From NCBI RefSeq assembly GCF_038561965.1, contig NZ_CP139348.1, positions 2,914,001 through 2,978,000 on the forward strand: a stretch of 64,000 bases of DNA. The letters are read 5' to 3'. Made by a program: the position numbers and the translations under genes. The notes under the pieces are model-generated. The model had not been told where the DNA came from. It saw only the letters and a list, made by a program, of their open reading frames with translations, and did no database searches. Of this stretch, positions 44,109 to 53,276 are shown piece after piece. Every line of letters begins with the position of its first letter. Position 1 is the stretch's first letter. Origin of the DNA: Stutzerimonas stutzeri. GTDB taxonomy: Bacteria > Pseudomonadota > Gammaproteobacteria > Pseudomonadales > Pseudomonadaceae.

Positions 44109-45396
44109 CCCCACTCTCCTCCGCCTGTTGATCCAGCCATTCAAGCGCCGCAGCCACGCAATAGAACGATCCGAACACCAAGACTTGGTCATCGGGTTCA
44201 GCCATGGCGCACTGAGCATCGAGCGCCTGCTCGATGCTCGCATACTCGCTGACCCGAGCGCCTCGCTCAAGCAGCGCGGCGGCCAACTGTGTAGCTGATT
44301 GCGTACGAGGCGTAGGCAACGGGGCGACAGCCCAGCCAGTGATGCACGTCCCCAGCGCATCGAGCACGCCGTCGAGATCCTTGTCTGCCAACAGGCCAAA
44401 GACGGCCAACCGGCGACCAGCAATCGGGCGCTGCTCGATGCGTTGAGCAAGGTAACTGGCCGCGTGCGGATTGTGGCCTACATCCAGCAGCAGCGAGACC
44501 TTGCGGCCACGCCAACTGACCTGCCGACTATCGAGACGCCCTGTCACGCGAGTTCGCTCCAGGGCAGCAGACAAAAACCTAGAATCCCAGGGCAAACCCA
44601 GCGAAGCATAAGCCTGCAGGGCAAGTGCAGCGTTCTCCATCGGCAGGGCCAACAATGGCAGCTCATGCAACTCGAGTGGCTCACCCGCTGGACCAACACC
44701 GCGCCAATGCCAGGTGCGCTGATCGACAGCCAGATCGAAATCGCGGCCGCGCAGCAACAGCGGCACCCTCAACGACTCAGCCTGTGCGAGCACCGGTGCA
44801 GGCGCATCCAGATCACCGCAGAGCGCCGGTTTGCCTGCACGCATGATTCCGGCTTTTTCGTACGCGACGCTTTCGCGGGTATCGCCCAGCCAGTCGGCGT
44901 GATCAAGCCCGATATTGGTAATCACGGCCAGATCGGCATCGACGATATTGACCGCATCGAGCCGACCACCAAGGCCAACTTCCAGCACCGCAGCGTCGAG
45001 CCCGGCAGGCTCGAACAACCATAAAGCAGCGAGCGTACCCATCTCGAAATAGGTCAGCGAAACCTCACCACGGGCGGACTCGACGGCGGAGAACGCTTCG
45101 CACAGGTCCTGATCGCTTGCCTGGCAGCCATTCAGCTGGACCCGCTCGTTGTATCGCAGCAAGTGTGGCGAACTGTAGCTGCCCACCCGCATCCCCTGGC
45201 TGCTCAACAGCGAGGCGATAAAGGCGCAAGTGGACCCCTTGCCATTGGTTCCGGTAACAGTGATAACCAGAGGAGCCGGCCGCGTCAGGCCAAGCCGCGC
45301 CGATACCGCCAGAACCCGGTCCAGCCCCATATCGATGGCAGAGGGGTGCAACTGCTCCAGATAGGCAAGCCAGTCGGCCAGACTCCGGCCGGTCAT
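44092..45396 (-). CDS. folC: Bifunctional dihydrofolate/folylpolyglutamate synthase
   Basis: Protein of 434 residues of the Mur-ligase fold. The ATP P-loop is VTGTNGKGSTCAF (residues ~47-59), with YSSPHLLRYNERVQLNG and EVGLGGRLDAVNIVD following. It joins dihydropteroate with glutamate and then adds further glutamates. Its ATG overlaps the accD stop in an ATGA junction and its 3' end overlaps dedD, giving an accD-folC-dedD unit. Confidence 0.97.
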   Translation of the reverse strand: MTGRSLADWLAYLEQLHPSAIDMGLDRVLAVSARLGLTRPAPLVITVTGTNGKGSTCAFIASLLSSQGMRVGSYSSPHLLRYNERVQLNGCQASDQDLCEAFSAVESARGEVSLTYFEMGTLAALWLFEPAGLDAAVLEVGLGGRLDAVNIVDADLAVITNIGLDHADWLGDTRESVAYEKAGIMRAGKPALCGDLDAPAPVLAQAESLRVPLLLRGRDFDLAVDQRTWHWRGVGPAGEPLELHELPLLALPMENAALALQAYASLGLPWDSRFLSAALERTRVTGRLDSRQVSWRGRKVSLLLDVGHNPHAASYLAQRIEQRPIAGRRLAVFGLLADKDLDGVLDALGTCITGWAVAPLPTPRTQSATQLAAALLERGARVSEYASIEQALDAQCAMAEPDDQVLVFGSFYCVAAALEWLDQQAEESGDGDAR

Positions 45397-46286
45397 GCAG
45401 TGGCCGTTACCTGAGCGGGTTCGACCGGGCTTGGCAACTTCTGCATCTGCGCCAGCAGACGCGACAGACGTGCGCGCAACTCCGAACGCGGAATGATCAG
45501 GTCGATCGCACCATGATCTAGCAGGAACTCGCTACGCTGGAAACCTTCCGGCAGCTTCTCCCGTACCGTCTGCTCGATCACGCGCGGACCCGCGAAGCCA
45601 ATTAGTGCCTTGGGTTCTGCGACGATCACGTCGCCGAGCATCGCCAAACTGGCCGAAACACCGCCGTACACCGGATCGGTGAGCACGGAAATGAACGGTA
45701 GGCCCTCTTCACGCATGCGTGCCAGCACGGCGGAAGTTTTGGCCATTTGCATCAGGGAGATCAGCGCTTCCTGCATCCGCGCACCGCCAGAGGCAGAGAA
45801 ACAGATCAACGGGCAGCGCTTTTCCAGAGCCACGTTGGCGGCTCTAACGAATCGCTCACCGACGATTGCGCCCATGGAGCCCCCCATGAAGGAGAACTCG
45901 AATGCACAGGCCACCACAGGAATATTGACTAGCTTGCCGCTCATAGCGACCAGAGCATCCTTCTCCCCGGTCTGCTTCTGTGCTGCAGACAGGCGATCCT
46001 TGTACTTCTTGCTGTCGCGGAACTTCAGACGGTCAACCGGCTCCAGTTCTGCGGCAATTTCCTCTCGGCCTTCGGCATCAAGGAAGATATCGAGCCGAGT
46101 ACGGGCATCGATACGCATGTGATGCTGGCACTTCGGACAGACGTCGAGAGTCTTTTCCAGCTCGGGGCGGTAAAGAACCGCCTCACAGGACGGGCACTTG
46201 TGCCAGAGGCCTTCGGGGACCGAACTCTTCTGCGTCTCCGAGCGCATGATCGAAGGGATCAGTTTGTCTACCAGCCAGTTGCTCAT
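45393..46286 (-). CDS. accD: Acetyl-CoA carboxylase carboxyltransferase subunit beta
   Basis: Protein of 297 residues. The N-terminal four-Cys zinc ribbon (CPSCEAVLYRPELEKTLDVC, then PKC) is followed by the crotonase-like core with ICFSASGGARMQEALISLMQMAKTS in part and GGVSASLAMLGD. It transfers CO2 from biotin to acetyl-CoA for malonyl-CoA. The start MSNWLVDKLIPS at 46286 is the family start; the frame to 46427 is not supported. It overlaps folC. Confidence 0.97.
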   Translation of the reverse strand: MSNWLVDKLIPSIMRSETQKSSVPEGLWHKCPSCEAVLYRPELEKTLDVCPKCQHHMRIDARTRLDIFLDAEGREEIAAELEPVDRLKFRDSKKYKDRLSAAQKQTGEKDALVAMSGKLVNIPVVACAFEFSFMGGSMGAIVGERFVRAANVALEKRCPLICFSASGGARMQEALISLMQMAKTSAVLARMREEGLPFISVLTDPVYGGVSASLAMLGDVIVAEPKALIGFAGPRVIEQTVREKLPEGFQRSEFLLDHGAIDLIIPRSELRARLSRLLAQMQKLPSPVEPAQVTATA

Positions 46287-46471
46287 GCTCTTGTTCTCCA
46301 AAGCTTCAGTCCCGAGCGCACTCGCGCTGCAGGCAGATTCATCGTTGCGACCGACATATGCGGGCACTGGTCGCGTGAGCGATGCGCCCACACCAGGCGC
46401 ATCCGCGGAACTCCGATTTCCACACATGGGAAATCCACAAACACTGTGCTGGTCTAACCAGCGACTCGTTA

Positions 46472-46493
46472 CTGGACGGCCACGGCCGCCCAG
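46472..46493 (-). terminator. Hairpin after trpF
   Basis: CTGGACGGCC (46472-46481) and GGCCGCCCAG (46484-46493) pair with one mismatch, three bases past the trpF stop on the minus strand. No clear T-run follows. Confidence 0.45.
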
Positions 46494-46496
46494 GCG

Positions 46497-47120
46497 TCAC
46501 ATGGCCGAGCGCACGCGCTCGACGAAGTCCGTCACCTTGGACGTATCCTTGATTCCCTTGCTCGCCTCTACGCCGCCACTGACATCCACGGCATAAGGCC
46601 GGACCTGGGCAATGGCCTGCTGGACATTCTCCACTGTCAGACCTCCAGCAAGAATCAATGGCTTGGCCAACCCAGGTGGAATCAGCGACCAATCGAAGCG
46701 CTCTCCCGTCCCACCGGGCACGCCGGCAACATATGTATCCAACAGAATGCCGCTGGCATTGGCGTAGCGAGCCACTTGAGCTGCAATATCCTCACCGCCA
46801 CCAACTCGCAGTGCTTTGAACCAGGGGCGGTGAAAGCCTTCGCAATCCGCTGGGGTCTCATCACCATGAAATTGCAGAACATCCAGCGGAACAGCGTCGA
46901 GAATCTCATTGATTTCGCAACGACTGGCATTGACGAACAGCCCGACGGTAGTAACGAAAGGAGGCAAGACCGCAATAATTTCGCGGGCCTGCTGCACGCT
47001 CACAGCGCGAGGACTTTTAGAGTAGAACACCAGGCCGATGGCATCAGCCCCAGCTTGAGCGGCGACCAGGGCGTCCTCGATACGAGTGATCCCGCAAATC
47101 TTGCTACGAACGACTGGCAC
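46497..47120 (-). CDS. trpF: Phosphoribosylanthranilate isomerase
   Basis: TIM-barrel protein of 207 residues. The catalytic Cys lies in RSKICGITRIEDAL at the N-terminus and the general acid Asp in AVDVSGGVEASKGIKD near the C-terminus. It performs the Amadori rearrangement in tryptophan synthesis. The start is a GTG at 47120 with TAGGT about seven bases upstream. truA lies 90 bases upstream; accD follows, the usual pseudomonad order. Confidence 0.96.
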   Translation of the reverse strand: MPVVRSKICGITRIEDALVAAQAGADAIGLVFYSKSPRAVSVQQAREIIAVLPPFVTTVGLFVNASRCEINEILDAVPLDVLQFHGDETPADCEGFHRPWFKALRVGGGEDIAAQVARYANASGILLDTYVAGVPGGTGERFDWSLIPPGLAKPLILAGGLTVENVQQAIAQVRPYAVDVSGGVEASKGIKDTSKVTDFVERVRSAM

Positions 47121-47210
47121 CGAGATACCTACCTATCGAGACGGAAACGGGATGGTAACAAAAGACCCGCCACCTGCAAGCGGATAGCCGCTGTAACGCA
47201 CGCGGCGCCA

Positions 47211-48071
47211 TCAGCGGCGCACGTCCGGTAAACCTGACAGGAAGTGCGGGCCGAGATAGCGCTTCGGCAGCTCGAACTCTTCCGGATAGTCGACTTCGAT
47301 CAGATAGAGCCCATACGGGTGCGCGGTAACCCCGCCCGTTCGGCGTACCCGCGAATGCAGCACTTCCGCCGCCCACTCTACCGGCCGTTCACCTGCACCG
47401 ATGGTCATGAGCACGCCAGCGAAGTTGCGCACCATGTGATGCAGAAAGGCATTGGCTCGCACATCTATGACGATCAGCCGACCATGCTCGAGCAGCTCAA
47501 GGTGATGAATGGTTTTGATTGGCGACTTGGCCTGACATTGCCTGGCACGGAAGGCACTGAAGTCATGAGTACCGACAAATGCCTCGGCAGCAGCGCGCAT
47601 CCTCTCAATATCGAGAGGGCGATGATTCCAGGTAACCTCTTCAGCCATGTGCGCCGGACGGATCTGATCGTTGTAGATCACATAACGATAACGGCGAGCC
47701 ATGGCACTGAAGCGAGCGTCGAAATGGCGTGGCATTTCTTTGGCCCAGGTGACGCTGATGTCGTGCGGCAAGTTCATGTTCGCACCCATGACCCATGCAT
47801 GCATGGTGCGCGAGACAGGCGTATCGAAATGCACTACCTGGGCGCTGGCGTGCACCAGCGCATCGGTGCGCCCGGCACAGCTCAGAGTAACAGGATGGCC
47901 GCCGGCCACCTTGGACAAAGCGGTTTCGAGCGACTCCTGAATGGACGGAACGCCTGCGCGCTGACGCTGGAATCCGCGATAGCGGGAGCCTTTGTATTCG
48001 ACGCCCAAGGCGATTCTGGAAACGCCGACGGCAGCCATTTCGGCTGCCGTTTCGGGTACTGCTTTGCTCAT
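47211..48071 (-). CDS. truA: tRNA pseudouridine(38-40) synthase
   Basis: Protein of 286 residues. The nucleophilic Asp lies in LSCAGRTDALVHASAQV, preceded by the core start LGVEYKGSRYRGFQRQR. It modifies U38-U40 in many tRNA anticodon arms. The ATG at 48071 is two bases after the fimV stop; an ATG twelve codons in is an alternative because the N-terminal dozen residues are not conserved. Confidence 0.96.
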   Translation of the reverse strand: MSKAVPETAAEMAAVGVSRIALGVEYKGSRYRGFQRQRAGVPSIQESLETALSKVAGGHPVTLSCAGRTDALVHASAQVVHFDTPVSRTMHAWVMGANMNLPHDISVTWAKEMPRHFDARFSAMARRYRYVIYNDQIRPAHMAEEVTWNHRPLDIERMRAAAEAFVGTHDFSAFRARQCQAKSPIKTIHHLELLEHGRLIVIDVRANAFLHHMVRNFAGVLMTIGAGERPVEWAAEVLHSRVRRTGGVTAHPYGLYLIEVDYPEEFELPKRYLGPHFLSGLPDVRR

Positions 48072-48073
48072 GG

Positions 48074-50818
48074 TCAGGCTAGTTTGGCGAGCATATCCCG
48101 CGCCTCTTGCTGCTGGACGTCGCTGCCCTCAGCAATCACTTCATCGAGGATATCGCGCGCACCTTCAGCATCGCCCATGTCGATATAAGCTCGAGCCAGA
48201 TCCAGTTTAGTGGTGGTTTCGTCCGTATCAGAAAAGAAGTCGAAGTCATCGTCCGCACCGGCATCAGCATCTGCTACGCCACGATCAGCTGCGATTACTG
48301 GGGCTGGTTCTTCCAGATCCTTGGACAGATCCTCCAGGTCGGCTTCGACCTCACTCAGCTTATCGGCAAAGTTACCTGGCTGCGCTTCGAAAGCCGGCTC
48401 GTCCAGCGAGATGTCGAACCCTTCCGGGAGCTCATCATTAGGGCTTGCCACAGGCTCAGCCAATTCGAAATCAAGCTCATCACTTTCGAAAGCGGTAGAC
48501 GCAGCAGCAGGCACTTCGTCATCGAGATCCAGTGAAAACTCGTTATCAGCCGCTCCGGCTTGCTTCTCGCTTTCCAGGTCGAAAGAGAAATCTGACAGAT
48601 CATCGCTCTGGGCTACCGACGAATCGCCGTCTTCTTCCAGATCAAACGAAAAATCGCTTGCCGCGGATTGCGGGTCGCGCTCAAGTTCCGGCTCATCCAA
48701 AGTCAGATCGTCGAAGTTCAACGATTCACCTGCCGGCGCAGCAGTCGGACGCTCATCGTTTAGATCGATATCCAGGTCTTCCAGGCTGAGGTCGAATGCA
48801 TCATCCAGATCCTGCCCTGCGGACGGAACAGACGGATCATCGAGCTGAAGGTCGTCAAGATTGAAGCTATCCACATCCATCTGAGTAGCCGCAACAGCAG
48901 CTGCCGAGCCACCCATCGCTGCCATTGCCGGATACTTGTATTTCAGCTGCTCGACTTCGCTGGTCGCTCCGCCAATTTCGCGCAGTTCCGCTTCTTCGCG
49001 GGCAAAGCCGTCTCGATTGCCAAGCTCTGCATAGACTTCCATGAGCTTGAGCCGCAAGTCACTACGCTGGGGCTCATCGTTAAGGGCGTTCTGCAGCAGC
49101 TCGGCTGCCTGATTGAACCGGCCATACGCAATGTAGATGTCGGCCTCCGCCAGCGCGTCGCCTGTAGAGGCGGTCAGTTCATCCGACGGCGCAGATGCAT
49201 TCGAGCCTTGAAAGGAAGTGGACTCAGGCTGTTCCTGGCCAATGTCGACGTATGTGGGCGTTCCGATTCGCAAATCGTCTACCGTATCGTCCGCCATCAG
49301 GCTTTCCTGCAGTTCGGCTTCCTTCATTGCGTTACGGCGCGATAAAGCCATTAGCCCGAGCAGCAGTAGCAAGAGGGCGCTACCGCCGACCACGCCAAGT
49401 AACAGCGTATTGGACAGCAGGTCATCAATCAGCCCCTTGGGCTCTGGCTCGGCAACCGGTGCTGCCGGCTTCGCGGGGGCAGGTTTAGCCGCCGGCTTTG
49501 CAGCGGCGGGACGCTCAGCCGGGGCGGGAGCGGCGGCCGGTGCTGGTTCTTGCTGGCTGGCGACAGAGCCTGCCGCAGAGTCGACTCCGTTCGCGCCGCC
49601 CTCGACCGCTGCTTGACCTTCCGGTGATTGAACCGGGGCTGCATCAGGCTGCGCGGAAGCGCCATTCGCAACAGGCGCCTGACTATCAGCACCCAGTTGC
49701 ACTTGCAACTTGGCAAGCTGGTCATCCTTGAGCTGCATCAGACGCTGCAACTTCTCCAGCTGCCCCTGCAGATCATTCAAACGGTCTTTGAGCTCATCAT
49801 TTTCGCGGCGGCTGGAATCCAGGCTTTCCTGAGTTACGGCAAGCTTATCGCGCAGCGCCTTGCCACCGTCTGCAGAGCCAGTATCAGAGCCTGCAGTGGA
49901 CTTGCCAGAATCAGCGGCGACCAGCCGCAGATTGTCGCCGGAGTCGCTACGAGACGGAGCAGCACCTGCCTCCGTACGACGAGTCGCATCAAGTTGACGA
50001 GTTCCTGCAACCGCCCCGCTCCGACCCTGACGCCAGGCTGCGTTCTGTTCCGCAACCTGACCGATAGCCTCGGACTGAGAGCGACGGGAAATTTGCTCGG
50101 CATCCGGCAGGCGCAGCACCTGCCCGCTCTTCATACGATTGATGTTGCCATCAATGAAGGCGTTCGGATTGAGGTCCTGAATCGCCAGCATCGTCTGGTG
50201 CACTGTTCCGCTACGACGATTACGCTCTGCGATATCCCAAAGCGTATCGCGAGCCGACGTTTTGTACTCAGTACCGGTCTGAGTAGCAACAGCCGTCGAA
50301 ACACTGGAGGAAGGGGTGGCAGCCGGGCGCGCGGGAGCGGAGCGAGCGGGCTCGACGGCCCTTACAGGTGCTGAGATCGGCAATTGAGGAGCGGCCGCAG
50401 CGGCAGTTTCAGGGGAATACAGTGGCGGATCCAGCAGCAACGTGTACTCACGAAGTAGCCGCCCGCTAGGCCAGAGCACTTCTACGAGAAAGTTGAGATA
50501 GGGCTCGCGTACAGGCTTGCTGGAAGAAACCTGGATGACGCTTTTTCCGTTCGGACGCAATACCGGAGTGAATTTCAGATCGGTCAGGAAATACTGACGA
50601 TCAATTCCGGCACGATTGAATTCCTCAAGCGAAGCCAGTACCGGGATGACCTCTCCCGGCGCGAGGCTGTTGGCATCAAGCAGCTCGATTTCCGCGATCA
50701 GCGGTTGATTCAATGACGACTGAAGCGTGACCTCTCCCAACCCAAGCGCGTGGGCCATTTCTGTAGTCAGCGCGGTAGCAGCCGCGATTGCCAGCACCAG
50801 ATTGCGAACCCGAACCAT
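48074..50818 (-). CDS. fimV: FimV, peptidoglycan-binding polar hub protein
   Basis: Protein of 914 residues with FimV order: signal peptide (to about ALG, residue 26), the FimV N-domain (LGEVTLQSSLNQPLIAEIEL), a periplasmic LysM domain (about residues 180-235), a coiled coil (SRRENDELKDRLNDLQGQLE), a Pro/Ala-rich stretch, one membrane helix (LLLGVVGGSALLLLLLGLMA) and a very acidic cytoplasmic part with a C-terminal TPR-like motif (DLARAYIDMGDAEGARDILDE). FimV is needed for type IV pilus assembly and twitching and localises partners to the pole. Confidence 0.96.
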   Translation of the reverse strand: MVRVRNLVLAIAAATALTTEMAHALGLGEVTLQSSLNQPLIAEIELLDANSLAPGEVIPVLASLEEFNRAGIDRQYFLTDLKFTPVLRPNGKSVIQVSSSKPVREPYLNFLVEVLWPSGRLLREYTLLLDPPLYSPETAAAAAPQLPISAPVRAVEPARSAPARPAATPSSSVSTAVATQTGTEYKTSARDTLWDIAERNRRSGTVHQTMLAIQDLNPNAFIDGNINRMKSGQVLRLPDAEQISRRSQSEAIGQVAEQNAAWRQGRSGAVAGTRQLDATRRTEAGAAPSRSDSGDNLRLVAADSGKSTAGSDTGSADGGKALRDKLAVTQESLDSSRRENDELKDRLNDLQGQLEKLQRLMQLKDDQLAKLQVQLGADSQAPVANGASAQPDAAPVQSPEGQAAVEGGANGVDSAAGSVASQQEPAPAAAPAPAERPAAAKPAAKPAPAKPAAPVAEPEPKGLIDDLLSNTLLLGVVGGSALLLLLLGLMALSRRNAMKEAELQESLMADDTVDDLRIGTPTYVDIGQEQPESTSFQGSNASAPSDELTASTGDALAEADIYIAYGRFNQAAELLQNALNDEPQRSDLRLKLMEVYAELGNRDGFAREEAELREIGGATSEVEQLKYKYPAMAAMGGSAAAVAATQMDVDSFNLDDLQLDDPSVPSAGQDLDDAFDLSLEDLDIDLNDERPTAAPAGESLNFDDLTLDEPELERDPQSAASDFSFDLEEDGDSSVAQSDDLSDFSFDLESEKQAGAADNEFSLDLDDEVPAAASTAFESDELDFELAEPVASPNDELPEGFDISLDEPAFEAQPGNFADKLSEVEADLEDLSKDLEEPAPVIAADRGVADADAGADDDFDFFSDTDETTTKLDLARAYIDMGDAEGARDILDEVIAEGSDVQQQEARDMLAKLA

Positions 50819-50963
50819 TATTTAATCCCTTGTTTATCTTTTTTCTCGAACTACGAGAGGGTCTTATGTCACTGCCCGCGCCACCTAGCGGTGGCTCCCC
50901 ATCAGCGATAAGCCGTTCAGCGCATCGGCTAGAAATATTCTTTGAATTACCAGTAAGTATCTT

Positions 50964-51974
50964 TTACAGATAGTCTTTTATCAACAACTCACCAGACTGC
51001 ACAGCGTTTAGTGCCGCGCCTTTTCGCACGTTATCAGACACAATCCACAAATTGACTTCGCGTGGATCGCAGATGCCGCAGCGGACTCTACCGACGTAGA
51101 TGACATCCTGGCCAACCGCGTCACCGACCGCTGCCGGGTAGTCATCCGACTCTACAACCTCTACTCCAGGGGCCGCATCCAGCGCCAGCGTCACGGCCTG
51201 CGCATCGGCTTCAACGGCACCCTGTAAAGAAACGATGAGACTTTCGCCAAAAAACACTGGTGCTTGAACGAACGTAACGGCTATCACGAGTTCAGGACTA
51301 TCCAGTAGCTGGCGAAGCTCTTCAACCAAACGCTTCTCCTGCGCGCCATACCCTTGAGCATCAACCGCCTCGGTTTGCGCGAGCATGTTGAACGCCATCT
51401 GCCGGCCAAACACCCGCGGCTCCAAGGGACGTGCATTCAGTAACTCAGAGGTTTGCCTTGCGAGTTCCTTTACGCCAATCTCGCCGCGACTGGACACCGG
51501 AAGGCACGCTGTCACGGTAACGCGTTGCAGGCCAAGCTGCTGCCGGACAGGTGCCAGCGCAATCGCCAGTGCAACCGACTCAGGCAGAGGGCTGGCAACG
51601 GCACGGCGGTCCAGTGAAGAATCGAGCAGCGCTCCATTGACCTCTGGCACCAGACACGGCTGCTCCTCCACGGATATCGAGCCAGACAGATCAACGATCC
51701 GGCAGCCGGCCGTAATTGCCCTGGCATGACACTCGCTCACCAAAGCCGAGGCGCCAACAAGAAACACCAGCTGCACGCGTGTGAAATCGAAGCGATCTAC
51801 GCCGGCGACGCGCAGATTTCGTCCTTTGAATGGAACCGTGTGCCCAACGCCCTCACCATCGTCCAGCAGGTGCAGCTCGCTCAGCGGAAACGCGCGCTCC
51901 TCGAGCACCTCGACCAGCGCTTCGCCGACCAGGCTGACCGCCCCTACAACCGCAACACCGACACCTGTGGGCAT
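50964..51974 (-). CDS. Aspartate-semialdehyde dehydrogenase-like paralogue (USG-1 type)
   Basis: Protein of 336 residues with the semialdehyde-dehydrogenase NAD-binding start GVAVVGAVSLVGEALVEVL and the FGRQMAFNMLAQ segment of the dimerisation domain. It lies next to asd, as USG-1-type paralogues do. The active-site region reads VTACLPVSSRGEIGV and differs from the NCTVS motif of the neighbouring Asd, so it may not have the same activity. I chose ATG 51974, with GGAGG five bases upstream, over the ATG at 51986. Confidence 0.85.
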   Translation of the reverse strand: MPTGVGVAVVGAVSLVGEALVEVLEERAFPLSELHLLDDGEGVGHTVPFKGRNLRVAGVDRFDFTRVQLVFLVGASALVSECHARAITAGCRIVDLSGSISVEEQPCLVPEVNGALLDSSLDRRAVASPLPESVALAIALAPVRQQLGLQRVTVTACLPVSSRGEIGVKELARQTSELLNARPLEPRVFGRQMAFNMLAQTEAVDAQGYGAQEKRLVEELRQLLDSPELVIAVTFVQAPVFFGESLIVSLQGAVEADAQAVTLALDAAPGVEVVESDDYPAAVGDAVGQDVIYVGRVRCGICDPREVNLWIVSDNVRKGAALNAVQSGELLIKDYL

Positions 51975-52061
51975 CGCCACCTCCATACACTAAGGACCGG
52001 CACTGTAGCGAAATGACAGATCACCGCAAGCAGCGCCGCCGAGCGGCACGCCGCGCAAATG

Positions 52062-52088
52062 AAAACGCCGCGAACAAGTCGCGGCGTT
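52062..52088 (-). terminator. Rho-independent terminator of asd
   Basis: On the minus strand AACGCCGCGA, loop CTTGT and TCGCGGCGTT form a perfect 10-bp stem ending in TTTT. It starts about 20 bases after the asd stop. Confidence 0.9.
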
Positions 52089-52109
52089 GCACACGTTACA
52101 CAATGCGCA

Positions 52110-53222
52110 TCAACGCTCCAGCAGGATACGCAGCATGCGGCGCAGAGGCTCGGCGGCACCCCACAGCAATTGATCACCCACGGTGAACGCACCCAGGTAG
52201 TGCGACCCCATATTGAGCTTGCGCAAGCGCCCGACCGGCACAGCAAGAGTACCGGTAACCGCTGCGGGACTCAGCTCCTGCATGCTGGCATCACGGTGAT
52301 TCGGCACCAGCTTGACCCAGGGGTTGTGCTGGCTGATGAGCCCTTCGATATCGGAGATCGGTACGTCCTTGTTCAACTTGATGGTCAGTGCCTGGCTGTG
52401 GCAGCGCATCGCACCGACCCGTACGCAGATGCCATCGACCGGGATCGGGTTTTTGAACCGACCGAGGATCTTGTTGGTTTCGGCCTGCGCTTTCCACTCT
52501 TCGCGGCTCTGCCCGTTAGGCAGCTCCTTGTCGATGTACGGGATCAGGCTACCCGCCAGCGGTACGCCGAAATTGTCGACCGGGAAGGCTTCGCTGCGCT
52601 GGGTTTCGGCAACCTTGCGATCGATGTCCAGGATGGCGCTGGCAGGATTGGCCAAGTCATCGGCCACCGCCGCGTTGATGGCACCCATCTGCTTGATCAG
52701 CTCGCGCATGTTCTGCGCGCCGGCACCGGAGGCCGCCTGATAGGTCATCGCGCTCATCCACTCGACCAAACCGGCTTCGAACAGGCCGCCAAGGCCCATC
52801 AGCGCCAGGCTGACGGTGCAGTTGCCACCAATGTAGTTCTTGGTACCGGCATCCAGCTGCTGGTCGATCACACGGCGGTTCACCGGATCGAGGACGATTA
52901 CCGCATCATCCTGCATGCGCAGTGAAGACGCCGCATCGATCCAGTAGCCCTGCCAGCCGGCTTCACGCAGCTTCGGGAAGACTTCGCTGGTGTAGTCGCC
53001 GCCCTGACAGGTCAGGATCACATCGAGGCCTTTCAACTCGTCGATGCTGTAGGCGTCCTTCAGCGCAGCGGTTTCCTTGCCAATATCGGGGCCTTGGCCA
53101 CCAACATTGGAAGTGGTGAAGAACACAGGCTCGATCAGGTCGAAGTCCCGCTCTTCCAGCATCCGCTGCATGAGCACGGAACCGACCATACCGCGCCAAC
53201 CGATCAGACCTACACGTTTCAT
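52110..53222 (-). CDS. asd: Aspartate-semialdehyde dehydrogenase
   Basis: Protein of 370 residues. The NADP-binding start is VGLIGWRGMVGSVLMQRM, the nucleophilic Cys is in NYIGGNCTVSLALM, and the later VRVGAMRCHSQALTIKL segment carries the substrate-binding His. It reduces aspartyl phosphate to the semialdehyde for lysine, threonine, methionine and diaminopimelate. It is the longer gammaproteobacterial form. It lies between leuB and the USG-1-type paralogue. Confidence 0.97.
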   Translation of the reverse strand: MKRVGLIGWRGMVGSVLMQRMLEERDFDLIEPVFFTTSNVGGQGPDIGKETAALKDAYSIDELKGLDVILTCQGGDYTSEVFPKLREAGWQGYWIDAASSLRMQDDAVIVLDPVNRRVIDQQLDAGTKNYIGGNCTVSLALMGLGGLFEAGLVEWMSAMTYQAASGAGAQNMRELIKQMGAINAAVADDLANPASAILDIDRKVAETQRSEAFPVDNFGVPLAGSLIPYIDKELPNGQSREEWKAQAETNKILGRFKNPIPVDGICVRVGAMRCHSQALTIKLNKDVPISDIEGLISQHNPWVKLVPNHRDASMQELSPAAVTGTLAVPVGRLRKLNMGSHYLGAFTVGDQLLWGAAEPLRRMLRILLER

Positions 53223-53239
53223 CGCAACTACACCTATAG

Positions 53240-53270
53240 AAAAAGTGGCCCGCGCAGATTAAGGCGGGCC
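53240..53270 (-). terminator. Rho-independent terminator after leuB
   Basis: On the minus strand GGCCCGC, a 10-base loop and GCGGGCC are followed by ACTTTTTC. It lies six bases past the leuB stop and separates leuB from asd. Confidence 0.85.
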
Positions 53271-53276
53271 AGAAGA

